Assembly (NCBI GenBank): GCA_023091735.1 | Contig: JALKBU010000013.1 | Coordinates: forward strand, 62,001-126,000 | DNA from: Trichomonas tenax | Taxonomy: Eukaryota; Parabasalia; Trichomonadida; Trichomonadidae | Length of the DNA stretch: 64,000 nucleotides | Direction: 5' to 3' | Shown here: in pieces, positions 48,755 through 58,988 of the stretch | How positions within the stretch are numbered: the stretch's first letter is position 1 | Layout of the letters: every line of letters begins with the position of its first letter | The notes under the pieces: generated by a model | Told to the model about the DNA's origin: nothing | Database searches by the model: none | The model's input: the letters and a program-made list of their open reading frames with translations, nothing else | Program-made: the position numbers and the translations under genes

Positions 48755-48900
48755 TTTACATGACATATCAAATAATTACATGTTAAAATACTTTTTACGA
48801 GTCAAAAATATTTTGAGGAGTTTACATGACAAAATTTTTTTGCTCTGAAAAATTAGTTTTACATGACAGAAATCAAGACAAAAATCAAATTTACATGACA
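48755..48900. promoter_or_regulatory. cluster of TTTACATGACA motifs in a divergent promoter
   Basis: TTTACATGACA occurs exactly at 48755-48765, 48821-48831, 48858-48868 and 48890-48900, plus a variant ATTACATGTTA near 48776. They lie in the 318-base gap between the GEX1-like gene and the coiled-coil gene. This is the densest cluster of a motif that recurs in many intergenic regions of the window. Confidence 0.6.
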
Positions 48901-48942
48901 TTGAAATGTCAAATCTGACCACATCAAAATTGATTAATTTTG

Positions 48943-49254
48943 ATGTCATTCGCTCTAAACACTCAAAAAAGTGATACGGAGAATACAATTCCATCACTTG
49001 AAAACGCGATAAAGATGGCCGCGAAGATGAAGTTATCAGACAAACTCGAAAAGTTCGCTGTTTCCGATGAAAAGATAATCAATTCATTACAAGATGAAAA
49101 TAACATAGATAAGCAGATAATATCTGCTGAGAATCAACTAAGAGACCTTCTGGTATGGTTCAATGACAAAAATGATGAACTGATGAAGCTAACTGATCAA
49201 TATAACCAAATTAAGGCAAAAGCAAACCAGTTATTTGACTTGAAGCTGGAATAA
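48943..49254 (+). CDS. small coiled-coil protein
   Basis: This 103-residue, almost wholly alpha-helical protein is rich in Lys, Asp, Glu and Leu with heptad-like spacing ('LRDLLVWFNDKNDELMKLTD'). There is no signal or membrane span and no recognised family. The ATG 48943 lies within 'GATGTCATTC', so if that TCATTC is the Inr the first usable ATG would be at 49015 and the protein would be 79 residues. It faces the KAR5-like gene across a shared motif-rich promoter region. Confidence 0.65.
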   Translation: MSFALNTQKSDTENTIPSLENAIKMAAKMKLSDKLEKFAVSDEKIINSLQDENNIDKQIISAENQLRDLLVWFNDKNDELMKLTDQYNQIKAKANQLFDLKLE

Positions 49255-49327
49255 TTGAAAAGTTGTCAATTAGTAATAATCAATAAACTTACAAATTTAA
49301 TAGAAAAATAAAAAACTCAAAAAATAA

Positions 49328-50056
49328 TTAATTAGTATTTGTGGTTGTCGTCGTCGAAGACTTGTCTGTAACATTGCTTGTACTGAAGGACTGAGAATTT
49401 AATTCATCGCCAAGCTTTGCTACATGATATAAGAATATTGTTAAAAACCTTTTCAACTCCGCATGATCATGACATTGAAATAGTAAATCAGAGCCCTTTT
49501 GCTTTGTTGCCTTTACAGCCATCTCGAAGCAAGCGCCCTGTCGCGTGTCAAACCGAACTGGGCGGATATAAACAACATCCGAAAATTTATATAACGTAGA
49601 TTCTGTCTGAGATTTATTTGTTTTGAATCCTATAGGCGAAAGATGACACTCTACATTACGCCCGGCAAAGAAGCCGAGATTTTTATCTTTGAATGATGAT
49701 TCGAATGTTGTTACTGGTAATTCTGTTGACAATACAGTATTCCATGCTTCTTTTCCTTTAGTGAGTGCCTCGTAAAAATCTAGTATTTCGAATCTATTGT
49801 TCGTTGTTATAACAATTTGCCATTCGCCAATCGGACCACCTGTAGTTATTACTAACGAGTTAATGGGAAGCGATTCTTTGGGAGTTCCAGGACGAAATGT
49901 AACATAACCGAGATGAATAGTGATTAATGGTGGTTCTACCGGCCTCATAGATATTTCAAGCCAGTATTCGTTGACAGTAACCCACCGCAGTGTGGGTTTC
50001 TGCTTCGATTTCTTTAAGTCTGTAGGGGTATTCATGTACCATCCAACCTGAAACAT
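49328..50056 (-). CDS. PH-like (double pleckstrin-homology) protein
   Basis: This 242-residue cytosolic protein has two successive beta-rich segments ending in an amphipathic helix, as in PH domains. The first is ~5-105 ('LRWVTVNEYWLEI', then 'WQIVITTNNRFEILDFYEAL'), the second ~120-220 ('YKFSDVVYIRP', 'LLFQCHDHAELKRFLTIFLY'). A Ser/Thr-rich tail ends in Thr-Asn repeats. PH folds bind phosphoinositides or proteins; a basic lipid pocket is not obvious. The start is the first ATG (50056). The frame is open upstream to a TTG at 50104, which overlaps a TCGACATGTAAAA motif, the reverse of TTTACATGTCGA, and is therefore probably promoter. Confidence 0.6.
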   Translation of the reverse strand: MFQVGWYMNTPTDLKKSKQKPTLRWVTVNEYWLEISMRPVEPPLITIHLGYVTFRPGTPKESLPINSLVITTGGPIGEWQIVITTNNRFEILDFYEALTKGKEAWNTVLSTELPVTTFESSFKDKNLGFFAGRNVECHLSPIGFKTNKSQTESTLYKFSDVVYIRPVRFDTRQGACFEMAVKATKQKGSDLLFQCHDHAELKRFLTIFLYHVAKLGDELNSQSFSTSNVTDKSSTTTTTNTN

Positions 50057-50528
50057 TCTTCTGACACTAGTTTTACATGTCGAAAATCCTTTTTTTATTG
50101 GCAAAATGCAATTTCGAATCTCCTGACTTTCAGCATCATTTTTCTGATATAGACCAAGCTGTTCGCATCCATTTTTAAACTTTTTAAACCAAAATTGGCA
50201 GTTTAATTTTTATATGGAATTTAATTTTTCATTATCAAGCAAAATATTATGAACACTTAACCAATACTTTTTGAGCGTAAGTGGAACGTACAACAAATAG
50301 TGTTCAAAACAATTACTAATTGTATATGAAAAATATTTTTAATGATATTAATGTCATTTATCATAAATATATACTATGTTGGATGTGTATATACTGTTGT
50401 GATGATTAAAGAGGAAGATAATTATGATTTAATAGAATTTTTAAATTATCATTTTTTTGTCGATCTAATTAAAGCAAAATTATTATTAACACAAAATCAA
50501 ATAAATATACATATAAAACACACATATA
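50057..50528. other. intergenic region between two minus-strand genes
   Basis: This is the 5' flank of the PH-like gene and the 3' flank of the Tup1-like gene. One TTTACATGTCG motif lies at about 50073. The 78-codon plus ORF at 50342 is not credible. Confidence 0.5.
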
Positions 50529-51989
50529 TTAGAGCCCATATTCCCAGACACAGACTAAGCCTTCACCGGAACAGCTGAGGAAGATGTTCTTTGACGGGTG
50601 GTGAGCGATGGAGAAAACTGTATTCTTGTGTGCATCGATATCAAACAGCATAGTTCCCTTCTTGTAGTCCCAGCCACAGACCATTTCATCTTTGGAACCA
50701 CTCAAGAGCAGTGGTCCATCGTGCTTGAATGCCAGAGCAAGGACGAGGTTACAGTGTCCACTGAGTGTATTCTTTTGTGTCAGTCTTGTAGAAAGACCCC
50801 AGATCTTGATCAAAGCGTCGTTTCCACCTGTGGCAATAGAACTGTCAAACGGAGAAATGGCGATATTCATAATGCTGACGTCGTGTGCTTTGAATGGAAG
50901 CATTGGCTCCTTGAAATTAACATCGTAAATTCCAATGTTTCCTTTCATGAAGCCAACAGCGATGAATGTTTTATCGGAATCGACCGCTATTGATACGATC
51001 ATATCCTCCGGTTGATCGGTCTGGTTTGTGATCTTATTGACTAATGAGAAGTCTTCGAGGTTCCAAACGCAGATCAAGCAGTCATAACCTGCAGTGACCA
51101 TGTATTTGTTATCGTTTGTGAAAATAATCGAAGAGATATTTCTTGTATGTTGCTTCAATGTCTTTACGTGGTTGCCCGTGGATACGCTAAATACGAGGAT
51201 ATTCGCCTCGTCGTGGCCGAGAACTATGAAACGGCCATCGGGAGTGAAGCGGAGGCAACGAGGATGAAATTCGTTAATTCCAGGCTCATAGAGCATGTTA
51301 ATTTTTGTGTAAATCGAGCCGTCCTCTGTGTTGATGACGAAGATTGTTTTGGTATTTGTAAAAGCGAATTTCGAACCATCACTATTAAATGCAACTGAGC
51401 AAACGACAGCGTTGGTACTGAGTGCATATTTAAGCTTCATATGATCAGAGTTGTAAGCAGGATCATTTGCATGAATTGTATATTGCGGGTTCACCGGATT
51501 CAATGCAGTTGTGTCTTCTGGTTTCTTTGTTGGTGTTGGCGGTGGATGAGAATGCTGCGGAGGTGCCGATTCCTCCATATATTGGAGTGGGATCTGCTGT
51601 AATGGCGGTGTTTCTTGAATTTCAGTTTTAACGAGATTAGGTTTTTGTGGTTGTATTGGCATTTGCTGAGGCACCTGTTGGATCTGTTGGGTGTTTTTCA
51701 TTGGTTGACCCATCATCTGCATCGGCACTGGAGCTGGTTGTTGCGGCTGAATTGGCGGATGCATCTGGATTCCGTATGTGAGATACTCTTTGTACTTCCT
51801 GTACATCTCGTGGAGAGCATCATAATCGTTTTTGTACTGCGCTAAATGGATGATTGATAAATACTTGGCCGTTTGGAGTGCGCGGAGCTCTTCCTCTAAC
51901 CTGCGAATCTCATGGGATGTCTCTTGCAGAGCGTTATATATCTTGTCCGTGGATTCTTTGATATGTAAATCAGAAACACTTTGCTCCAT
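50529..51989 (-). CDS. WD40 protein, Tup1/Groucho-like corepressor candidate
   Basis: This 486-residue protein has three parts. Residues 1-70 are an alpha-helical coiled coil ('SHEIRRLEEELRALQTAKYL', 'YKNDYDALHEMYRKYKEYL'). Residues ~75-175 are a Pro/Gln/Met-rich linker. Residues ~185-486 are seven WD40 repeats forming a beta-propeller ('YDCLICVWNLED', 'GGNDALIKIWGLS', 'GSKDEMVCGWDYK', 'CSGEGLVCVWEYG'). A short N-terminal tetramerising helix, a Gln/Pro-rich linker and a C-terminal propeller is the layout of yeast Tup1 and related corepressors, which repress promoters through DNA-bound partners. Other coiled-coil/WD40 proteins share it, so the exact family is an inference. Confidence 0.85.
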   Translation of the reverse strand: MEQSVSDLHIKESTDKIYNALQETSHEIRRLEEELRALQTAKYLSIIHLAQYKNDYDALHEMYRKYKEYLTYGIQMHPPIQPQQPAPVPMQMMGQPMKNTQQIQQVPQQMPIQPQKPNLVKTEIQETPPLQQIPLQYMEESAPPQHSHPPPTPTKKPEDTTALNPVNPQYTIHANDPAYNSDHMKLKYALSTNAVVCSVAFNSDGSKFAFTNTKTIFVINTEDGSIYTKINMLYEPGINEFHPRCLRFTPDGRFIVLGHDEANILVFSVSTGNHVKTLKQHTRNISSIIFTNDNKYMVTAGYDCLICVWNLEDFSLVNKITNQTDQPEDMIVSIAVDSDKTFIAVGFMKGNIGIYDVNFKEPMLPFKAHDVSIMNIAISPFDSSIATGGNDALIKIWGLSTRLTQKNTLSGHCNLVLALAFKHDGPLLLSGSKDEMVCGWDYKKGTMLFDIDAHKNTVFSIAHHPSKNIFLSCSGEGLVCVWEYGL

Positions 51990-52553
51990 TAATTTTTTTC
52001 TTTAAATCTCCCGCCAAAAAATCATAACGATAAAAGTGAGGCATTTCTTGCATAAATAGACTCTACATATTATATATTTTATTTCAAATTGATTATTAAC
52101 AAAATGAGGATTAGTATTATCATAACTCTATATTTCGTATTTTTGGTTAAAATATTGGAGGTTATTTTTGATTCCTTTTTGAATTTGAATTTTTTTGTTA
52201 ATTAAAACTTGATTTTGAGCGCTGATTCGTTATTTCCCTCGAACTGAAGAGGGAATATCATAATAATGGGCAACAATTTTTCCCACCATTTTTTCACTTT
52301 TTCGATACGTTATATCATATATTTTAGTTGGATTTGGAAATTGCATTGTCAAACATTTCTTATTTTTAAACTTTTTGAATCCTAATAACATTTTTTCAAA
52401 GTTATTGAATATGATAGATTGAGAATTAGACATTATAAAGCAGAGGATATACTTCAAACACAAATAGAAGAAGTTTTGTCAATATCCTTATGATGATAAT
52501 AATTTTTTTTGCTTTTACGTAGGTTGAAAGTGTACAAGATGTTGAATGTGTGC
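51990..52553. other. intergenic region
   Basis: This AT-rich gap between two minus-strand genes contains GCCTCACTTTTAT on the coding strand (about 52033-52045), 45-55 bases upstream of the Tup1-like ATG. There is no credible gene; a minus ORF at 52230-52463 is unsupported. Confidence 0.5.
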
Positions 52554-53531
52554 TTAAGATGAAGATGAGAAAGAGCTTCCTGAGCTAGAACTCTTGGATT
52601 CTTTCTTCTTCTTCTTGCAGCAGCAGCAGCAACACAAGATGATCAAAAGGATGATGATAAGGACGACGAAGACAGCAGCTGTGATGTAGCCCCAGACTGG
52701 AATGTCAAATGGACCAACAACTGTTGCAAAATTAACAATGGCGTCCTGATTCTTGAGAGCACCAATGAAAGCCTTAGCGTATGATGGCTGAGCATCCATC
52801 TTCCACTTGATGCTTGCTTTAGCTTCACCTGCATCAGATTTATTGGATGCTGGTTCAACAATAATATGGAATGGATCATCATAATTTTCAAATGAGCCCT
52901 CTTTAGCTGTTGAGCCATCTGAAAATAAACCACCTGCAGAAATGTTACCTGTGTTTCCGGAATATTTAACGGTGGTATTTGTGCCAAATGGAGTTAAGAG
53001 CATTTTAACAATCTTTCCCTTATTGCTGCTATCAATGTTGTAACTAATTGGCCACGAGAAGCTTCCAATAGAAGAATAGTAGTTTCTCACTGATAATCCT
53101 GATATTGTCTCGAAAGATGGCATTGCAACTGTGAGCAAAACATGCGTATCGGAACTTCCTGTGTTGTCAATTCTGACAATTGATGGTTTCTTTGGTGCAA
53201 GAACGTCAGAGTTAGCAACTGTAGAAAGCTCGGACTTTGTTGTCACACCAACAAAGAATGTGGATTTTTCTGGTTTTTTATAACTGTCTCCATCTGGGAA
53301 AGCAACAGTAATTTTCAAGTTTTCACCGAGAATGATGGCAGACTGAATTGCAAAGCACTTGAAATCCTTACTCTTGATTTCGAACTTGGCTGAATATCCT
53401 TCATAAAGAGATGAAAAATGTTGTACTGAAGTGCATCCATCAATTGGAGGACTGTCAGCAAGTTTAAGAGGATCTGCAAACAAAGCTGGGTTTGGACCGA
53501 GTATACTTAAAGCGAGAAGTGTAATTAACAT
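52554..53531 (-). CDS. type I surface protein with poly-Cys juxtamembrane motif
   Basis: This 325-residue protein has an N-terminal signal peptide (MLITLLALSILGPNPALFA). Its ~260-residue beta-rich ectodomain is rich in Ser, Thr and Asn. One transmembrane span follows near residues 280-302 ('WGYITAAVFVVLIIILLIIL'), then six consecutive Cys, five Lys and a poly-Ser tail. Cys next to a membrane span is a usual palmitoylation site, and the Lys run is a stop-transfer signal. The family is not recognised. C-ending codons suggest good expression. A surface or secretory-pathway location is inferred; enzymatic motifs were not seen. Confidence 0.8.
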   Translation of the reverse strand: MLITLLALSILGPNPALFADPLKLADSPPIDGCTSVQHFSSLYEGYSAKFEIKSKDFKCFAIQSAIILGENLKITVAFPDGDSYKKPEKSTFFVGVTTKSELSTVANSDVLAPKKPSIVRIDNTGSSDTHVLLTVAMPSFETISGLSVRNYYSSIGSFSWPISYNIDSSNKGKIVKMLLTPFGTNTTVKYSGNTGNISAGGLFSDGSTAKEGSFENYDDPFHIIVEPASNKSDAGEAKASIKWKMDAQPSYAKAFIGALKNQDAIVNFATVVGPFDIPVWGYITAAVFVVLIIILLIILCCCCCCKKKKKESKSSSSGSSFSSSS

Positions 53532-54737
53532 TGTTATATGTTAAAAAAATATTGAGAACAAATCAAAATTTCATATCGAGCAAATTCATATTCACATGAT
53601 AAACATAATTATAAGGTAATCAACTTAACGAAAAGTGACATATTAAGTTTTTCAAAGGATTTCATTTATTTAAAATTTTATATATGTATTCTACACAGAG
53701 TTAAATTTTTTGTAATGTCCGAAATTTTATCTAAAAGTGACACTTAAGCATTTTTGAATTAAAAGTGACAACGAAATATCAAAAAGTGACAATTTTGAGT
53801 TAAACATGACAGCAAATTAAGAAAAGTAACGTTTTTGAGTTATTTTTCCCCTTTTCAGTAACTGAAGAATAAGGTATGCAACACCACAGAGTATTAAAAC
53901 ACACATGAATTTGTCTGTTATCTGTTTGTTTACAAGGAATTTCATTTCCTCGAATTACAAATTGAAGTCTAAACTTTGTTTTTCCTATGCAAATAACTTC
54001 TTTACAGCAAGTATATTTATTTCTAAATGTTCTTTCCTTCCAATATCATTCCTATGCTTGTAATATTCGAAATAAACTTAATATGCTGTTTCTAACCTCC
54101 AACTCCTCGTACATAAATTAAAGAACACGAGTTCGGTTCATTTGCACCAAAGAGAACCCATTATGTATTAAATCATAAATTTCTTCCACAAAATATCAAA
54201 CAAAACACCCTCAAAATATCAAAAATATGAAAGAACACAAAATGGCCTTTTCGCTGTTATAGTTATGAAGGTTATCTTATTATCTAATCATAAGAAAACT
54301 TAGCAAAAGTGACAAATATCAACTTTCACTTTTTATCCTAACTTTGTTATTTCGAGATCCAAGCAAAAGCAGTCCACAAATTGCATTTTTGTCCCCTTTA
54401 GTCTACAGCGGTTGGGCATTTACTAATTAATAACTCACTATTTTTAATCCTTGTTTTTCAAATATAGTCTTTTAAAGCTAAATATATCACCGCATCACAT
54501 TCCATTCGATTTTGCAATTTGACCCAACAACTCATGTTTTATAAATCGTAAAATTATTATCACGTACATTTTTATTAGCTTTTAAACAAGGAAAATATAC
54601 TTAAACACAAGATAAAGGAAATTGCGATTATAATACAATGATAAAGAGAAGATTCGTGAGATTAATTAAATTGTATCGTGAAGAGAAACATGTTTTTGAT
54701 TCAACGATATAAAATTTGTTGTCGTTTTGTTTCCTGA
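53532..54737. promoter_or_regulatory. long intergenic region with a cluster of AAAAGTGACA motifs
   Basis: This is upstream (on minus) of the surface-protein gene. AAAAGTGACA occurs near 53630, 53733, 53761, 53782 and 54304, with a variant AAAAGTAACG near 53826; TTTCACTTTTT near 54331 is its complement. No ORF is credible. Confidence 0.5.
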
Positions 54738-56042
54738 CTATAACAGAGCACATGGAGTGTTAGAACCAGAAACGAATGAAATTCGCGTTTTGTTCATATT
54801 TTTCAAAAGATTAGTTTTGTCATTGACATAGTTAACATCGTTATAAAATTCTATGCTGGAAAGTAACGGACATGTTGTCATGTCAACGTAGTTGTTTGAA
54901 AAATTGAATAATGCAACAGATGTTGTCGGGAATATGATTTGCTCTAAATTTCGATTATTATTATTAATTGCATTCGTATTTATTATCAAAGTATCCTTAA
55001 CCATTGAAATTTTGATAGTTTTCAAGAAAACATTTGATGTTATTCCATTGGATTTAATCAATGCAACACTTTGTGGGATTTCTATAGAGCTATATAAATA
55101 TAAATTGAACAAACCTTTTTGAATAATTTTTAGATTAGCAGGTAAGTGAATAGGAACTGCCGTCGGATAGAAACAACTACCACTTTTGTTAATATATTCA
55201 ATGCTATCATCAAATACGATACATTTGGCTTTGAAAGCAATAAATGCTGAAACCCCCAAGAATTTTATTTTTGATGAAATATATAATTGATTGCTTATTG
55301 TGACAGCTCCTAAACAACCTGAATGGAGATATGAGCAACTTGGATGAAAAGTAATTTCAGTTATGAATGTTGGAGGTATCCAATATAATTCAATGGAGTC
55401 ATACGAATAGAGTATTTAATTATAAATTTGGTGATTTCTATTTTCCGGATGAATTTTAATCTCTTGCAACGATCTTATAGCTGAAATAGCAAATCTTTTC
55501 AATTGAACATTTTTTGGGAGATAAAAGGAAGTTATTTTCGATGATCCCATTATATTTTCCTCAACAGTCTCAAGAAGACTATTTTCTGAAATATTTATTG
55601 ATATCAAATATTTGCAATTCAAACAGTAGGGATAAAGTTTCTTAACAATAACAGGAATATTAATAGAAGTTATCAATGTTTGAGCAAAGCAACTTGATCC
55701 AAGAACTTTAAGTTTTCCATTTTGTGGTAAAATAATTGTACTTAATGGTGTTTGATTAAATGAACTGCTATCTATTGTAATCAGTTCTAGGCAATTAGAT
55801 AAATCTAGATGAACAAGTTTGGACAACTTGAGAAATGTTGAAATACCTATGTTTATAATTTTAGAATTGGGCTGGAAAGATAGGTTTGTTAGTACATTGG
55901 CACAGTCAATGAGTGACTGATTTACAGCCACACCCGAAACAACTGTAGCGTTTTTGATGCATTGAACCTCTGCGGGAATTACGACACCAGGGGTAGAATT
56001 GATGTATTTTAATACAACACCAATTGGGTTATCTTCATACAC
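54738..56042 (-). pseudogene. BspA-like leucine-rich-repeat surface protein, interrupted
   Basis: One continuous frame of about 435 codons, read on minus, encodes LRR_5 (TvBspA-type) repeats: 'KLSKLVHLDLSNCLELITID', 'SSFNQTPLSTIILPQNGKLK', 'SSKITSFYLPKNVQLKRFAI', and after the break 'IHLPANLKIIQKGLFNLYLY'. It contains a single in-frame TAA at 55416-55418, after 'NRNHQIYN', beyond which the LRR-type sequence simply continues. No ATG begins the frame; it opens after an upstream stop near 56066. A hydrophobic ORF just upstream (56078-56275) may be a remnant of the leader. BspA-like proteins are surface adhesin candidates in trichomonads. It is most likely a pseudogene; a sequencing error at the TAA would not explain the missing start. 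Confidence 0.75.
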
Positions 56043-56329
56043 AAACTGCTTCTTACTCAGGGAGATATTTCTTTATATTATGTAAATTTGATTTCTGATA
56101 AAGATTTTGAGTAAATTCGCTTCTGTGAGGAATATATTTTATAATTTTTCATGAAGATCGAAATTAACCAAAAATATAATGAATACAAAGCATAAAAATA
56201 ATCAATAAAATAGCGATGATAAAAAAAGGAGTCATAATACTTCATGTGAGATGATATTACTTTTTTTTGCGTCATCGAGTTCAGAAAAATCGAGAATATT
56301 CGTTAAGGTTATTTTTAGATTTTAGTCTT

Positions 56330-56337
56330 TCAAAAAA
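56330..56337 (+). promoter_or_regulatory. Inr-like TCAAAAAA
   Basis: TCAAAAAA directly precedes the bZIP ATG (UTR of about 6 bases), as before the NTPDase gene. Confidence 0.45.
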
Positions 56338-56736
56338 ATGATGCAATCATTGCCTGCAAACAGTATTTTCCCAGGAATGAACGACGCCATCGATTTTCGT
56401 AGCACGTTGATGAACATGATGCCTCCTTTGAAACGCAGAAACAATTTAATTGTCCCAACAGCACAACAGACACAAAATACGCCTGAACAAACAGAGAAAA
56501 TGCAATCTCCAGCCAAACTCGATCACAAGGAGAGGAACAGATTGGCAGCACAGAAGTGGAGAAAGAAAAAAGATCAATCTTTGTCACAATTAGAGGATGA
56601 GAATGATCACTTGAGAAAGAGTGTCTTCGATCTTCAGAGTCAGGCCTTACAACTTAGTGTTGAAAACAAAGTTTTAGAATCTGAACTTCAATATTTTCAA
56701 CAAATCATGTCTAAGATTATGAGTGTTGCACCATAA
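56338..56736 (+). CDS. bZIP transcription factor
   Basis: This is a small nuclear protein of 132 residues. After an unstructured N-terminus, residues ~62-80 form the DNA-binding basic region ('DHKERNRLAAQKWRKKKDQS') and residues ~80-125 a leucine zipper with Leu or similar residues every seventh position ('LSQLEDENDHLRKSVFDLQS'). The basic region fits the N-x3-A-x3-C/S-R consensus except that the penultimate position is Trp (NRLAAQKWR), which may alter base contacts. The zipper has about five heptads, enough for dimerisation. Two adjacent ATGs are present; an Inr-like TCA lies 6 bases upstream. The targets are unknown. Confidence 0.92.
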   Translation: MMQSLPANSIFPGMNDAIDFRSTLMNMMPPLKRRNNLIVPTAQQTQNTPEQTEKMQSPAKLDHKERNRLAAQKWRKKKDQSLSQLEDENDHLRKSVFDLQSQALQLSVENKVLESELQYFQQIMSKIMSVAP

Positions 56737-57128
56737 TCTCACACATAATTGTTTTGTACGTTCTTTTTTATAAATTTATGTTAGTATTTTTTCGAAATTT
56801 TATAACATTGCATTTAATAAAAAATTACATGATAATATCCATCACATAAAGAATTTATAAATTGGAGTTAAATAACTCAGATTAATTTTCCATTTTTAGA
56901 AAATATTTTTTAATTTTTGGGAATAAATCATTATAATGTTTGAATATCTTTAAAAACACATTATGCTTAATATATATTTTGTACATTCACATTGTATTAT
57001 GAATAATTATCTTGATTTTAACTTCATCTGTCACATTTTTAGAGAGTCGTAATCTTACAATTTTCCAACTTTATTTTTTGGGTTAAAAATATTGAATCAG
57101 ATTTCAAAAAACAATACATTTTAATATT
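56737..57128. other. intergenic region between convergent genes
   Basis: 392 bases, very AT-rich; nothing recognised. Confidence 0.5.
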
Positions 57129-58988
57129 TCAAATAAACATCGGATCAGTATCCGGGAATGTCTTCGAGCTGCAGCGAGATTGCTTTAGCGAAGATGTTAG
57201 ACGAGAGAACAAACGAAGATTTGGGAGTTTCAAGAGTTGATTTGGCGTTGTTGCTAAGTCAGGCATAACTTTTGTTGTCTTGCTCAAGTTCTGTGTTTCA
57301 GATTGCTTTATTTCTCTTGATTCTGTAGTAACGTTAGAACGGCTCGAATTTGGTGTTGTTTGTGGACGATTAGAAGCCTTTAATTTATCTTCTAATGCTC
57401 GAATCTTATTTTTATGTGCTTCCATTTCTTTGATCTTCTTACGTTCGAGATCGCATTTCTTCTTTTCATAAAGAGCAGCAACAAGCTTTTCATCTGTTTT
57501 ATATTTAGCCTTTCTCTTCTTGACCGCATTTTCATAATCAACCTGCATCTTCTTCATTGCTGACTCTGTTTCTGCTTTTTCCATTTCAGCAGCTTCGTTC
57601 GCGACTTGTGTTGCCTCTATGAATCTTTTCTTCTTCAGCAATTGCTCACCAAGCTTTCTCTTCCTGATGAGTTCTGCACTTGGCTTTGCATACTAGTTCT
57701 GAATCTTTGGAGAGGACCATATTTCATCAAGTAAATCGAGATCTGTCTGACAATTTAAGTCTAATTGTTGTAATTCTTTCTCCATTTCACTTTGCAGTGT
57801 TATCTCTTTTGCGTGATACTGTTTCTCGCATTCTTCACTTTCTTGTTTAGCTTTATCGAGTTTATCTTGAAGGATTTGCTGTGGAGTTGGCTGATCAGTG
57901 CCAGCAAGCTCGTTAAATCCCTGTTTGTTGGATTCGATAATATCAGAGATATACTGACTTTCCATGATATATCCGTTCTTTATGCATCTGTTTAAGTATT
58001 TTTCTAATGTTCTCATCGTCTTTTGATAAGATTTCTTTGTGTATCCGACAATGCTGACTTGACACATTGCTAAATATGTTAAACTCTCCTTTGGCACATT
58101 ATCGAAATCTAACATTTCTTTAATTCTTTCAGGAATTCTTGAACTTCCTTGTTCACTGTCATATCCTTGTCCTTTAGAGATTTCACCGAGTTGTAAATGA
58201 TATTCTTCTGGTAAACCATCCATTTCTTCTTCAGCTTCAGATAAATTATCCATATATTGGTGATTTTCTTCTTTATCGCCTGGCATTTCGATTTTGAGTT
58301 GGTGGTTAGATGTAAATAGTGTTCCTGTATGTGCTAAATGAAGCTTATCGTTGTTTGTAGAAAAAACGTTTTGACTTTGAGATAATTGTTTTGGCGCTAA
58401 AATTGTTTCTGTGATGCGGAAGTTTTGGTAAGAACAGTTCTTAACGAAGTTATTTTCTGGTTCATATCCAATTTCTTTCCATCGCTGTGCGTTTCTTGCT
58501 GCAAGTTGATTAACGAGTCGATTATCGTTGTTATTTTCCTCATATATGATTGTTGGAATGTTGTTAACCGGAATGTCACCCTTTAGAATATGATTCGCTT
58601 CGTCTAATTGAGAAAATGACGGCTGTCTGTAACCAAGCGAGATTCCGCCTGATTCTGGTTCCTCATCATCCTCCTCTTCCAAAATTTTGCGAATATTGTA
58701 ATTTACTGATGAAGAAGATTGATAAACTGCCGATGAAGAAGATTTTGGATCAGTAAACACCGCTGTTTGCTTTCCAGTGTGATATTCATCCACAGAATGA
58801 AGTGTGGTACTGCTAACTTGGCCCTTTGGTATCATATGTCCTGTTAAATTTGAATATGACGGCTGTCGAACAGATAATGATATAGTTTCGCCCTCATCTT
58901 CATCCTCATCGTCCTCGTCGAGCTTTGAGGTGACGTTTGTGCTTTTATTCAATAAGTTCATAAGAATATCGTCATCTCTTTCATCCAT
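57129..58988 (-). CDS. large coiled-coil protein with one in-frame TAG
   Basis: The frame from ATG 58988 runs 431 codons to a TAG at 57693-57695, and the same frame continues open for another 188 codons to 57129. The N-terminal ~130 residues are acidic with two copies of a 'SLS/GYRQPSYSN/FSQL' motif. Residues ~285-430 are helical. After the TAG the sequence continues 'YAKPSAELIRKRKLGEQLLK' and a long Lys/Glu coiled coil. As I remember it, a trichomonad coiled-coil family has 'QR-QYxKPS-LLxLR' at just this place, so the TAG appears to interrupt a conserved block. The alternatives are a sequencing error, readthrough, or a recent nonsense mutation leaving a truncated 431-residue product. The function is unknown; a cytoskeletal role would be a guess. 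Confidence 0.7.

Noticed and set aside
56078..56275. 65-codon minus-strand ORF as a separate gene
   Set aside because: It is hydrophobic and Tyr/Phe-rich, lies just before the BspA-like frame and is more likely a remnant leader or chance ORF.
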